Notes under the pieces: generated by a model
What the model was told of the DNA's origin: nothing
Database searches by the model: none
What the model saw: the letters and a program-made list of their open reading frames with translations, nothing else
Source of the DNA: Herpetosiphon aurantiacus DSM 785
GTDB taxonomy: Bacteria; Chloroflexota; Chloroflexia; Chloroflexales; Herpetosiphonaceae
Length of the DNA stretch: 64,000 bases
Reading direction: 5' to 3'
Assembly: GCA_000018565.1 (NCBI GenBank)
Contig: CP000875.1
Span: 6,029,199-6,093,198 of the forward strand
Position numbers and translations under genes: made by a program
Shown here: positions 34,624-42,837 of the stretch, piece by piece
How positions within the stretch are numbered: the stretch's first letter is position 1
Layout of the letters: each line of letters begins with the position of its first letter

Positions 34624-35193
34624 CTATCCAGCAAAAAGTCTCCAGATTGTAAAAGCTGCTACAGCAAATGCGACAATGATAACTAAGATTGAAATTCTGG
34701 TTATTCTTGTTTGATCTATATGATTGAACGGCACAAAAAATTGGTTTGATGGATGTTCTGTTGAGAGATATGGCTCAACTAGTTCGATCAATTCGCTCGA
34801 TCGCTCCCATAGATCGAGCCTAAAAATGCTTGATCGTAGCTCCTTCGGGATTTGATTCGAATTGAGACTTTTGATTGACGGATTTGGTACGTTCAATAAA
34901 AGATAATCTAGGGTATATTTGCCTATATTCAAATGTTGTTTTTCAGCTATATCGCTCCAGGCTAGATGTATCCGATCTCTAAATATTCGATGAATAGATA
35001 ATCCTTCTGAATCAACAATCAAATACGTATTTGCCTCAAAAACACAATATAAAGCAACCACTGAGTTAAGCATTACCGAAATCCAATTATCAGACAGGCC
35101 TTGATATATCCAATAGAGCGACATAAATGACATAAACAAAGAAACTGATACATAAGATCTAAAATTCTTAGGTCTAAATTTTCCAGAACTCAT
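34624..35193 (-). CDS. Tandem membrane protein C (AT-rich)
   Basis: 189 residues, unknown function. N-terminal spans (SYVSVSLFMSFMSLYWIYQG, WISVMLNSVVALYCVFE), core YLIVDSEGLSIHRIFRDRIHLAWSDIAEKQHL, helical region DLWERSSELIELVEPYL, and C-terminal span (ISILVIIVAFAVAAFTIWRLF). It is AT-rich like gene B and lies 10 bases downstream of gene D. The 142-base gap to gene B holds no recognisable gene. Confidence 0.65.
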   Translation of the reverse strand: MSSGKFRPKNFRSYVSVSLFMSFMSLYWIYQGLSDNWISVMLNSVVALYCVFEANTYLIVDSEGLSIHRIFRDRIHLAWSDIAEKQHLNIGKYTLDYLLLNVPNPSIKSLNSNQIPKELRSSIFRLDLWERSSELIELVEPYLSTEHPSNQFFVPFNHIDQTRITRISILVIIVAFAVAAFTIWRLFAG

Positions 35194-35203
35194 AATTTAC
35201 TTT

Positions 35204-35794
35204 CTATAAAAAAAATAAATAAACAAAAATTAATATAACAACCAGCGTTGCCCAAGCAATCATTTTTTGATACGAATAAAAGAACTTCAAGCTTTTGGAA
35301 AAGTCGGGAGTCACCTGCCATTGATCGGTCGTAGATGCCAGACTGGCATGTAAGGTTTTTGCAATAATTTCGGGGTTATCCCAGCCTTCTAGGGTTAATG
35401 TGCGCTGTCGTTGTTCTGGCGTTAGTTCCTTTAATTTCACGCTTGGTAAGCCTTTAATCGGCTGATGCAAAATAATATATGGCAGATAGCGCCGTCGGCC
35501 AATTGTGCCAATGCCAAACGCTTCAATGTGCTCCCAATTAACTTCAAAACGTTGCCAACCGCGCCGCATAACCAAGCCACGAGCACTCAGATCGAGATAA
35601 GAAATAACATTCATGCTGAATTGAATCAGCAGGAGCGGATAGATAATCATATTCGAGTAGGTAATTAATGGCACACTGGTCTTGGTTGGTATCCAGAAAT
35701 TGAAGACTACCAAGATAAAATACAGAAAGACAGCAGCGATCTGCCAGCGATAATAGGGCACGCGTAGCCGTTGTTTGATCAGCGAAGATTGCAT
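35204..35794 (-). CDS. Tandem membrane protein D
   Basis: 196 residues from ATG 35794 (MQSSLIKQRLRVPYYRW), with GAGAG upstream; ATG 35821 is an alternative. The spans are IAAVFLYFILVVFNFWI, YSNMIIYPLLLIQFSMNVISYL and a C-terminal WATLVVILIFVYLFFL. The core reads LDLSARGLVMRRGWQRFEVNWEHIEAFGIGTIGRRRYLPYIILHQP, which is close to gene A (LPYIILHQP versus MPYLILRQP). It is the first gene of the array. Base composition is like the rest of the window. Confidence 0.65.
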   Translation of the reverse strand: MQSSLIKQRLRVPYYRWQIAAVFLYFILVVFNFWIPTKTSVPLITYSNMIIYPLLLIQFSMNVISYLDLSARGLVMRRGWQRFEVNWEHIEAFGIGTIGRRRYLPYIILHQPIKGLPSVKLKELTPEQRQRTLTLEGWDNPEIIAKTLHASLASTTDQWQVTPDFSKSLKFFYSYQKMIAWATLVVILIFVYLFFL

Positions 35795-35853
35795 GGATGT
35801 TCTCTCATTACTCAGCAGCATCGTGATTGTTTACGTTGGGGGATCAACAAGGT

Positions 35854-35885
35854 TGCAGCAGCAACGCGGTTGCACTACTGCTGCA
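35854..35885 (-). terminator. Hairpin after the thioredoxin-like lipoprotein gene
   Basis: TGCAGCAG (35854-35861) and CTGCTGCA (35878-35885) with an inner CAAC/GTTG pairing. It is 11 bases past the lipoprotein stop; no clear T tract. Confidence 0.4.
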
Positions 35886-35895
35886 CGGATTTGGG

Positions 35896-36789
35896 CTAAA
35901 TCCCTTGGGCTAAGATCGTATCGATCATCGGGCCAAGCTCTTCGGTCGTAATGCCACCCTCATATTTATTGACAATCGTGCCATCTTTGCCGAGCAAGAA
36001 CAACCATGGCTCGCTCTGCAAGCGCCATTCGGCCATAGCTGGCACTAATAATGGTGGATTAGCTTGGACTGATTCGCTAAATGGGAACTTATAAACTTCC
36101 ACATGGATAAAATTCATCTTTTCGCCATAGGTTTTCTGTAAATTGCCCAAAACTGTAACGCTCGGGCCACAGGTAGCGGTTTTGCAAAAGCCTGGCGTGC
36201 CAAATAAAATTGCGGTAGGCTTGCCGCTCGTAATCGCATCGGCAATGCTCAATTGATACAAGGCCGGATTGGGATTTGGATCAGAGCTGATTTGGCTTAG
36301 ATCAGGCGCAGTTTTGACGGTTGGCGTATCGACGGCAATCGCTTTGCTGCCAATCGCTGGCGTAGGATCTTGAGCCAAAACCGAGAGCCGCAAGGTGCTG
36401 ACGGTTGGCTCTTTGCCCGGCAAAGTTGCCTCAACTTCAACGCCCCAATCGCCAGCCTTTTTAAAATCAGGGTAGGTCACATAGATGCCAGCGGGCAAGC
36501 CTTGGCCAAAATAATCGGCACTGCCTTCACCAGCCACTTGGGTTTTCTCAGCATCGGTTCCATCAAGATAATACAAGCGCAATTTGACTTGCACATTGGG
36601 GTCATTGATTGGTGAGCCATCGACGATCAAGCCGATTGGCAAGCGATTTGGGCCAACTACTAAATTAGATGCTGCCAAAACTGCCTGAACGCGACTTTTA
36701 GCCACCGGAGTTGCAGTTGGCGTAGCTGCACCACAGCCCACTAAGCCAACAATAATTACACCATAGAAAACCCGCCACCAGCGCTGCAT
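35896..36789 (-). CDS. Lipoprotein with C-terminal thioredoxin-like domain
   Basis: 297 residues from ATG 36789 (MQRWWRVFYGVIIVGLVGC), chosen because GAGGAG lies upstream and would be inside the longer frame. Lipobox LVGC. An N-terminal beta domain (LPIGLIVDGSPINDPNVQVKLRLYYLDG...AGDWGVEVEATLPG) is followed by a Pro-rich linker and a thioredoxin-like domain with FGTPGFCKTATCGPSVTVL. The redox pair is Cys-x4-Cys rather than CxxC. It ends WLFLLGKDGTIVNKYEGGITTEEL. Probably an extracytoplasmic thiol-redox or copper-related protein; partner unknown. Confidence 0.78.
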   Translation of the reverse strand: MQRWWRVFYGVIIVGLVGCGAATPTATPVAKSRVQAVLAASNLVVGPNRLPIGLIVDGSPINDPNVQVKLRLYYLDGTDAEKTQVAGEGSADYFGQGLPAGIYVTYPDFKKAGDWGVEVEATLPGKEPTVSTLRLSVLAQDPTPAIGSKAIAVDTPTVKTAPDLSQISSDPNPNPALYQLSIADAITSGKPTAILFGTPGFCKTATCGPSVTVLGNLQKTYGEKMNFIHVEVYKFPFSESVQANPPLLVPAMAEWRLQSEPWLFLLGKDGTIVNKYEGGITTEELGPMIDTILAQGI

Positions 36790-36901
36790 ACGATTGCTCC
36801 TCATACAGTAGATATCTGTTTAACGATGTGCCAGCGCCGAAACCCTGACGCTATTCACTCTAGCACAAATTTCATTCACGCCTATCGGTTAATCAATCTA
36901 G

Positions 36902-37789
36902 TTAACACGCTCCGCCTAAGTTCTGTGATGGATCGGGCGTAGTGTGACGGCCATTGCGCCAATCGTTCAAATAAGGTACTGGATTGAGTGTGCCACGCCG
37001 AATTTGCCAATCATCTGGTCTACTGGGATAGGAGATGCCGAAATGAAGATGGGCAGGGGTTGAACGGGCATTGCCACTCTGGCCAACCCAACCAAGCACT
37101 TGGCCAATTTCCACGCGATTGCCAACAGTAATCCCATCGGCAATGCCCGATAAATGCGAGCCATAGTAACGAATTCCGTCGTCACCAATGAGCGCAATTG
37201 ATAAGCCACCACGTAGCGCAGGATCGTCATTGGTTGCATCCCATTCATCGCGATAACTGACAAAATCAATAACTCCGCTCGTGACTGCCACAAACGCTGT
37301 ACCAAATGGTGCAAATATATCGCTAGCAGGATAATCGTGATGACACGACCCAAACGTTGCACCATTGGCAGGTTGAATCGGAAAAACATATTCAAACGTG
37401 CTTGCAGGTGGCTCGGTTGAGAGTGGTGGGACAAGGGTTGGTGTTTCTGTTGCCACAATTGGGCTGACGGGGATCGAAGTATTACTAGGAATCGGGCTTG
37501 GGGCCAGCGTAGGTTGAATAATCGTTGGTAGCATTTCAGGCGTAAAGGTCGCTTGAATCGTGGTTGGCAGGATTTCAAGTGTTGCAGTCGCAGCGGGTCG
37601 AATACCCGTAGCGATTGGCAACTGCGCTTGGAGTGTCGCAGTAACCACAGGTGTTGCTAAGGTTGTTGGCGAACTTGTTGGAGTATCCATTGGTTGAATA
37701 GATGGCGCAGGCGTTGAGGTTGCTTGCATACAACCTTGCAATAGCAACACAATCATGATCCACTTGCCAAAAAATGTTATAGAACGCAT
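36902..37789 (-). CDS. M23-family metallopeptidase lipoprotein
   Basis: 295 residues. Lipoprotein signal MRSITFFGKWIMIVLLLQGC, then a Pro/Thr/Ser-rich spacer of about 120 residues that would lift the enzyme through the envelope. The M23/LytM domain has GSCHHDYPASDIFAPFG (HxxxD-like zinc ligands) and STPAHLHFGIS (HxH). An intact zinc site suggests an active peptidoglycan endopeptidase rather than a scaffold. It lies upstream of, and co-directional with, the thioredoxin-like lipoprotein, with a gap of about 110 bases. Confidence 0.88.
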   Translation of the reverse strand: MRSITFFGKWIMIVLLLQGCMQATSTPAPSIQPMDTPTSSPTTLATPVVTATLQAQLPIATGIRPAATATLEILPTTIQATFTPEMLPTIIQPTLAPSPIPSNTSIPVSPIVATETPTLVPPLSTEPPASTFEYVFPIQPANGATFGSCHHDYPASDIFAPFGTAFVAVTSGVIDFVSYRDEWDATNDDPALRGGLSIALIGDDGIRYYGSHLSGIADGITVGNRVEIGQVLGWVGQSGNARSTPAHLHFGISYPSRPDDWQIRRGTLNPVPYLNDWRNGRHTTPDPSQNLGGAC

Positions 37790-37832
37790 AACCTACCTCA
37801 CTTAATACCAAGCCAACCACTTAAAGGGCCTA

Positions 37833-37841
37833 TGCTACAAT
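37833..37841 (+). promoter_or_regulatory. Extended -10 promoter of the acyl-CoA dehydrogenase gene
   Basis: TGC precedes TACAAT (37836-37841), forming an extended -10 about 38 bases before ATG 37880. Confidence 0.45.
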
Positions 37842-37879
37842 CGGGCTACGATTGCGATGCCCAAAGCAAGGAGGCTGTG

Positions 37880-39040
37880 ATGTCGCTCTATTTTAACGCT
37901 GAGCATGAACTGTTTCGCCAAACGATCCGGCGGTTTGTTGAACGCGAAATTAACCCCTTTGTCGAGCAATGGGAGCATGAGCGGGCTTTTCCTGGCCATG
38001 CCTTATTCAAAAAATTAGGTGAATTAGATGCGTTGGGTGTTTCGTACCCCGAAGCCTATGGTGGTGCAGGCTTAGATTATTGGTATAACGTGGTGTTGGC
38101 CGAGGAATTAGGCTATGCTGATTGTGGTGGCGTGCCCATGGCGATTGCGGTGCATACCGATATGGCTACGCCCGCCTTGGCCGAATTTGGCAGCGACGAG
38201 TTACGTCAGCGCTTTTTGGCTCCCGCAATTCGTGGCGAAATGATTGCGGCGGTGGCAATTTCCGAGCCTGATGCTGGCTCCGATGTCGCGGCGATTCGCA
38301 CGCGGGCGGTACGCGATGGCGATGAGTATGTGATCAACGGCCATAAAATGTGGATCACCAATGGTACACAGGCCGATTTTATTACGCTTTTGGCCCGCAC
38401 CAGCGACGAACCTGGCTATAAATCCATGTCGTTGCTGATTGTCCCAACCAACACCCCAGGCTTTCATGTTTCCAAGAAATTAGAGAAATTGGGCAATCAT
38501 TCCAGCGATACTGCATTGTTGGCGTTTGACGATGTGCGCGTGCCAGTCGCCAATCGCATCGGTGATGAAGGCCAAGGCTTTGTACTGCAAATGCAGCAAT
38601 TTCAAAAAGAACGCTTGATTGGCGCGGTTTCGGCGGTTTCGGCCATGGAACGCATCGTTGAAATGACCAGCCACTATTGCCGTGAGCGCCAAACATTTGG
38701 CAAGCCCTTGATTGAAAACCAATATATTCAATTTCGCTTGGCTGAGTTATTGACCGAGATTGAGGCATTGCGCCAACTCAATTATCACTGCACCCGTCTG
38801 CTTTTGGCAGGCCACGACATCACCAAAGAGGTTTCAATGGCCAAACTCAAGGCTGGGCGTTTGGCTCGTGAAGTTGCTGATACATGTTTACAATTCCACG
38901 GCGGCATGGGCTATGTTGAAGAATACCCGATGGCCCGCTATTTTCGTGATGCCCGTTTGCTGTCAATCGGCGGTGGCGCTGATGAAATTATGCTGGGAAT
39001 TATCGCCAAATATGCGGGTTTGTCGCGCAAACGTGGTTAG
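37880..39040 (+). CDS. Acyl-CoA dehydrogenase
   Basis: 386 residues from ATG 37880 (MSLYFNAEHELFRQTIRRFVERE), preceded by AGGAGG; a start at 37832 would place the ribosome site inside the gene. Family motifs: AISEPDAGSDVAAIRTRAV (FAD/substrate), ITNGTQADF, RQTFGKPLIENQ, and CLQFHGGMGYVEEYPMARYFRDAR, where the catalytic Glu lies in YVEEY. It catalyses the first step of fatty acid or branched-chain acyl-CoA oxidation; no other beta-oxidation gene is adjacent. Confidence 0.93.
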   Translation: MSLYFNAEHELFRQTIRRFVEREINPFVEQWEHERAFPGHALFKKLGELDALGVSYPEAYGGAGLDYWYNVVLAEELGYADCGGVPMAIAVHTDMATPALAEFGSDELRQRFLAPAIRGEMIAAVAISEPDAGSDVAAIRTRAVRDGDEYVINGHKMWITNGTQADFITLLARTSDEPGYKSMSLLIVPTNTPGFHVSKKLEKLGNHSSDTALLAFDDVRVPVANRIGDEGQGFVLQMQQFQKERLIGAVSAVSAMERIVEMTSHYCRERQTFGKPLIENQYIQFRLAELLTEIEALRQLNYHCTRLLLAGHDITKEVSMAKLKAGRLAREVADTCLQFHGGMGYVEEYPMARYFRDARLLSIGGGADEIMLGIIAKYAGLSRKRG

Positions 39041-39182
39041 TTGAATGTAGTGTTACGGCTATATTCGTTGTTCTTTCGGTAGTTAAACCTGCCACTTTTG
39101 CTTGGCAAGTATCGACCTGCATGATTAAAAGCATCGCGTATAATAGGCCATATATTGATTCGACCTTTCATGTGGAGGTTTT

Positions 39183-40604
39183 ATGTCGGCTGAGTTTCGT
39201 GTGGAGAAAGATTCGCTCGGTGAGGTACAGGTGCCAGCGTGGGCATTGTATGGGGCACAAACTCAACGAGCAGTGCAGAATTTCCCCATCAGCGGGCTGA
39301 AACAGTACCCTGCATTCATTTGGTCAATGGCGACGATCAAAAAGGCCGCCGCTCTTGTCCACCAAGATTTAGCGTTGCTCGATGCCAAAATGGCCGCTGC
39401 GATTGTGCAAGCAGCCGATGAAGTGATCGACGGTAAATTGAACGATCACTTTGTGGTTGACCCATTCCAAGCTGGCGCTGGCACTTCGCACAACATGAAT
39501 ATCAACGAAGTGATCTCAAATCGGGCTAACCAAATTTTGGGCTACGAGATTGACGATCCCAAAAAGCCCGTCAACCCCAACGATCACGTTAATATGGCTC
39601 AAAGCACCAACGACACGATTCCAACCGCGTTGCGTTTGGGCGCATTGTGGCGCTTAGATGAGTTGGTCAACACAGTTTTGGGCTTGGCCGAAACATTCGC
39701 CACCAAAGGTCAAGAATTCGACCATGTGCTCAAATCAGGCCGTACCCACTTGCAAGACGCTGTGCCAGTGCGCTTGGGCCAAGAATTCAATGCCTATGCC
39801 AAAGCTGTGCGGCTTGATGCCAAACGCATCCAAGCTGCTGGCGATCGTTTGCGCGAACTGGGCATCGGTGGCACGGCCACTGGCTCAGGCTTGAACGCTC
39901 ACCCTGAGTACCACCATCGGATGGTCACGAAGTTGATGGGCTTGACCGGAATTGAGTTGCGTACATCAGACGATTTGTTTGAACGCATGCAAAGCATGGG
40001 CGACCAAGCCGATTTCTCTGGCTCAATGCGGGCTTTGTGTGTCACCTTGATTCGGATTGCCAACGACCTGCGTTTGTTGGCTTCTGGCCCAGCAACTGGC
40101 TTGGACGAAATTCGCTTGCCAGCAGTGCAGCCAGGTTCGTCAATTATGCCTGGTAAAGTCAATCCAGTGCTGGCTGAAATGCTCAACCAAGCCTGTTTTC
40201 ATGTGATGGGCAATGATCATGCAGTAACTTTGGCTGCTCAAGCTGGCCAGTTGGAACTAAACGTGATGATGCCAATTATCGGCTATAACATTTTCCAAAT
40301 GATGGATGTCTTGATTGGCGCAGTCAAGGCCTTTACCGAAAAGTGTGTCTTGGGTATTCAAGCCAACGAAGAAAAAGCCACAGGTTGGTTGGCCAAGAAC
40401 GCCATTTTGGTAACCGCGCTCAATCCAACGATTGGCTATCTCAAAGGCGCTGAAGTGGCCAAGGAAGCCATGGCGACCAACCGCACGATTCGCGAAGTAG
40501 TGGTCGAAAAAGGCTATTTGACTGCTGAAGAAGCCGATAGCTTACTCGACGTTCGCGCAATGACCGAAGGTGGCATCTTTGGTGGCGGCGGCGCTGGCGG
40601 CTAA
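39183..40604 (+). CDS. Aspartate ammonia-lyase (or class II fumarase)
   Basis: 473 residues of the fumarase/aspartase superfamily. Signature SS loop GSSIMPGKVNPVLAEMLNQ with catalytic Ser and Lys; THLQDAVPVRLGQEF gives the Thr-His pair; VNMAQSTNDTIPTA is present. The segment DPFQAGAGTSHNMNINEV has GAGTS as in aspartases, where fumarases have GSGTQ, and EAGQLELNVM-like AQAGQLELNVMMP also resembles Bacillus aspartase. I therefore favour aspartase, but fumarase annotation is possible. A GGAGG site precedes the ATG and a -10 TATAAT is at 39139-39144. Confidence 0.85.
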   Translation: MSAEFRVEKDSLGEVQVPAWALYGAQTQRAVQNFPISGLKQYPAFIWSMATIKKAAALVHQDLALLDAKMAAAIVQAADEVIDGKLNDHFVVDPFQAGAGTSHNMNINEVISNRANQILGYEIDDPKKPVNPNDHVNMAQSTNDTIPTALRLGALWRLDELVNTVLGLAETFATKGQEFDHVLKSGRTHLQDAVPVRLGQEFNAYAKAVRLDAKRIQAAGDRLRELGIGGTATGSGLNAHPEYHHRMVTKLMGLTGIELRTSDDLFERMQSMGDQADFSGSMRALCVTLIRIANDLRLLASGPATGLDEIRLPAVQPGSSIMPGKVNPVLAEMLNQACFHVMGNDHAVTLAAQAGQLELNVMMPIIGYNIFQMMDVLIGAVKAFTEKCVLGIQANEEKATGWLAKNAILVTALNPTIGYLKGAEVAKEAMATNRTIREVVVEKGYLTAEEADSLLDVRAMTEGGIFGGGGAGG

Positions 40605-40631
40605 ACATTAAGCCAAATTCAACTATTTCAA

Positions 40632-40661
40632 CCCCTTGCTCAGTTTGAGCAGGGGGTTTTT
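40632..40661 (+). terminator. Rho-independent terminator after the aspartase/fumarase gene
   Basis: Stem CCCCTTGCTCA (40632-40642) with TGAGCAGGGGG (40646-40656, one G-T pair), 3-base loop, then TTTTT. Confidence 0.9.
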
Positions 40662-40796
40662 GATTACTGGCCGCAACGCCAAAACTGTGACTTTGTTTGA
40701 CACAGCAGTTTGTTAGAGTAAGGCCAGCAAAACCAAGTGACCCAATGCACAGGTTTGAGCGTTAGACAATGGTTTGAGTATATGCGAGGTGCAATT

Positions 40797-42041
40797 GTGG
40801 GTACGGCAAGCGATGCGCCGCAAGGCGAACCAACCCAGCGCCGCAAGTTCCAGCTGACCAACTTAGATGGTAATAACAACAAATACTATCTAGTTGAGAT
40901 CTGGCAGCTTGCAGCAAACGATGTTTATTTTCGCGCTACCTATGGTCGGGTTGGCTCTGCCGCCCAAATCGATGAGAAAGTGACGACGCAGGAATGGATC
41001 GAGCGCAAAATTCGTGAAAAGCTCAAAAAGGGCTATCACGAGGTGGCGTTACATCGCCCAACGGTGGTCGCTACCGCGTCAGCGCCAGTTGTAACGCTGG
41101 CCGAGCCAATTCGCAACGTGATTGATTATATTTTCGATGAGGCTGGCGAGGGCATTGCTTCGTATTTGGCAGTTGGCCTTGATGCAATTTCGGCTGAACA
41201 AATTGAGCATGGCCGTAAGTTATTGGCCTTGGCCCAGCTCCAACATAGCACATGGCAAAAAAGCCAAACGCCCGCCAATTTGGCCTTGCTCAGCAGCACA
41301 ATTCAACATTTTTACAATACCGTGCCAACCAAATTGCCCAGCCGAATCAAGCGTGAAACCGTCGTCGAGAATTTTTGTAACGACTTCGACCAACAAGAAA
41401 CGCGCTTGCATCAGCTTGAGGCCGCGATTGCCACCATGACTGCTCAGCAGCAAAATCCGCAGGTTTCACGCTACGAAACCTTGGGCGCTGAACTGGATAT
41501 GTTGCCACAGAACGATGATCGTTATCGCCAAATTTGCGATTATGTTGATCGAACCAGCGTGCATGGCTATAAAGTGCGGGTCAACAGCATTTTCACAATC
41601 AATATTGCCGCCGAACGCCGTACCTTTGAGCAAAGCCAGCTTGGCCGTAGCAATACTCAATTGTTATTCCACGGCACGGCGGGGCAAAATGTGCGCCACA
41701 TCTTGCGTAGCGGCCTCGTTTGCCCGCGCACTCCCTCGAATGGGCGCATGTTTGGCCACGGCATTTATTTCGCCAATAAGGCCACCAAATCAACCAATTA
41801 TTGCTCGGTGCGGCGGCGTAATCGCCCGATGTTTCTCTTTTTGGCCGATGTGGCTTTGGGCAATCCATATGTTGCGCCAACTGCCCAGAGCGATTTTCGG
41901 GCTGCGCCCAAGGGCTTCGATTCGGTTTGGGGTAAGGCTCAACATACTGTCGCTTGGGCCGGCAAACTGCAATACGATGAATTTATTGTCTATCAATCAG
42001 CCCAACAAACCTTACGCTATTTGGTGCTTTTCGATCGCTAA
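40797..42041 (+). CDS. Bacterial poly(ADP-ribose) polymerase (WGR + regulatory + ART domains)
   Basis: About 414 residues. Numbering from GTG 40797, which has GAGGTG upstream (GTG 40737 and ATG 40782 are alternatives). A WGR domain spans about 15-90 (KFQLTNLDGNNNKYYLVEIWQ, VYFRATYGRVG). Next is a PARP-type helical regulatory domain, about 100-190 (RNVIDYIFDEAG, ISAEQIEHGRKLLALAQ, HFYNTVPTKLPS), then the ADP-ribosyltransferase domain. The H-Y-E triad is complete: His292 (LLFHGT), Tyr324 (HGIYFANKATKS) and Glu395 (QYDEFIVY), so it should make polymers from NAD. In eukaryotes this layout senses DNA breaks. Herpetosiphon is known to encode a PARP. The partner gene follows 29 bases later. Confidence 0.93.
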   Translation: MGTASDAPQGEPTQRRKFQLTNLDGNNNKYYLVEIWQLAANDVYFRATYGRVGSAAQIDEKVTTQEWIERKIREKLKKGYHEVALHRPTVVATASAPVVTLAEPIRNVIDYIFDEAGEGIASYLAVGLDAISAEQIEHGRKLLALAQLQHSTWQKSQTPANLALLSSTIQHFYNTVPTKLPSRIKRETVVENFCNDFDQQETRLHQLEAAIATMTAQQQNPQVSRYETLGAELDMLPQNDDRYRQICDYVDRTSVHGYKVRVNSIFTINIAAERRTFEQSQLGRSNTQLLFHGTAGQNVRHILRSGLVCPRTPSNGRMFGHGIYFANKATKSTNYCSVRRRNRPMFLFLADVALGNPYVAPTAQSDFRAAPKGFDSVWGKAQHTVAWAGKLQYDEFIVYQSAQQTLRYLVLFDR

Positions 42042-42070
42042 AAACGACACTATTAACTTTGGAGGCTTCT

Positions 42071-42664
42071 ATGCAACTCGGTGATTGGGTTGAATTTCAA
42101 ATTATTGTCAGCAAACAATCAAAAGGCCCAGGCAGTACGCCAACCACCCAAAATATGGGGCGAGTACGACGTGGCATGGTCATTGGGGTGCGCAATGTTT
42201 ATGATGTGGTTGGGGGCAATCCGCCGCAATTAGCCAATCCCCAACCAGTGTTGATTGTAGCGGTTTCGTTGCATCGGGCTTATCGCGTTTTCCCCCACGA
42301 TGCCACGCTGACCAACCCGCCAACGCCACGCCGTAGCCGCCAACGCCGCGTTACTGCACCAGCAGCCCAAACGGTGGTTCATGGCAACGATGACGACGAT
42401 TGGCACGCTGTTGATGATCAGGCGTTAAGTTTATTAATCGCTGAACAAATTGGCAATTGGATTACCGCAGGCCAAATGTTTACCGCCTACGATATAACGA
42501 TGGCCTTGCGCATCGCCAACCCACGCTTGATCATCAAGCATGAACGAGTTCGACCATTGGTCCATGAAGTGATGGCTTCGGCGGTGGTCAGCGGTTTGTA
42601 CGAACGCGAAAGCGCCTCGTTCAATAGCAATCAAGCCACCCGCTACCTGCCAATTGAAGCGTAA
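42071..42664 (+). CDS. Unknown 197-residue protein downstream of PARP
   Basis: Not recognised. The start at ATG 42071 (MQLGDWVEFQIIV) has a strong GGAGG site. The N-terminal half is beta-rich (QLGDWVEFQIIVSKQS, RVRRGMVIGVRNVYDVV, PVLIVAVSLHRAYRVFPHD), followed by a basic linker PRRSRQRRV, an acidic stretch NDDDDWHAVDD, and a helical, winged-helix-like C terminus (LIAEQIGNWITAGQMFTAYDITMALRIANP...RPLVHEVMASAVVSGLYERE). It is closely spaced behind the PARP gene and probably co-transcribed. A nucleic-acid-binding adaptor or PARP substrate is a reasonable guess only. Confidence 0.7.
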   Translation: MQLGDWVEFQIIVSKQSKGPGSTPTTQNMGRVRRGMVIGVRNVYDVVGGNPPQLANPQPVLIVAVSLHRAYRVFPHDATLTNPPTPRRSRQRRVTAPAAQTVVHGNDDDDWHAVDDQALSLLIAEQIGNWITAGQMFTAYDITMALRIANPRLIIKHERVRPLVHEVMASAVVSGLYERESASFNSNQATRYLPIEA

Positions 42665-42694
42665 ACCAGAACATAGAGCAAAGAACAGAGAGTA

Positions 42695-42812
42695 TCGAAA
42701 CCGCGAAGAACACGAAGATCGCAAAGATTAACTAGGTGGTATGTTTGAGTTGCCGCTAAACGGAATAGGACGATATATCCAACCTTCGTGCGCTTCGTGT
42801 CCTTCGTGGTTA
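42695..42812. repeat. GAAGAACACGAAG-type inverted repeats
   Basis: CGCGAAGAACACGAAGATCG (about 42702-42721) is matched by CTTCGTGCGCTTCGTGTCCT (about 42783-42802) in reverse orientation. Similar words occur at 11393-11412 and 59591-59605. This is a non-coding repeat in the gap between convergent genes. Confidence 0.6.
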
Positions 42813-42837
42813 ACGATCTCTATCCCTGACCCCTCGT

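Noticed and set aside
36967-37578. 203-codon minus-strand frame within the M23 lipoprotein gene
   Set aside because: It is an out-of-frame shadow; the overlapping frame has the lipobox and complete zinc motifs.
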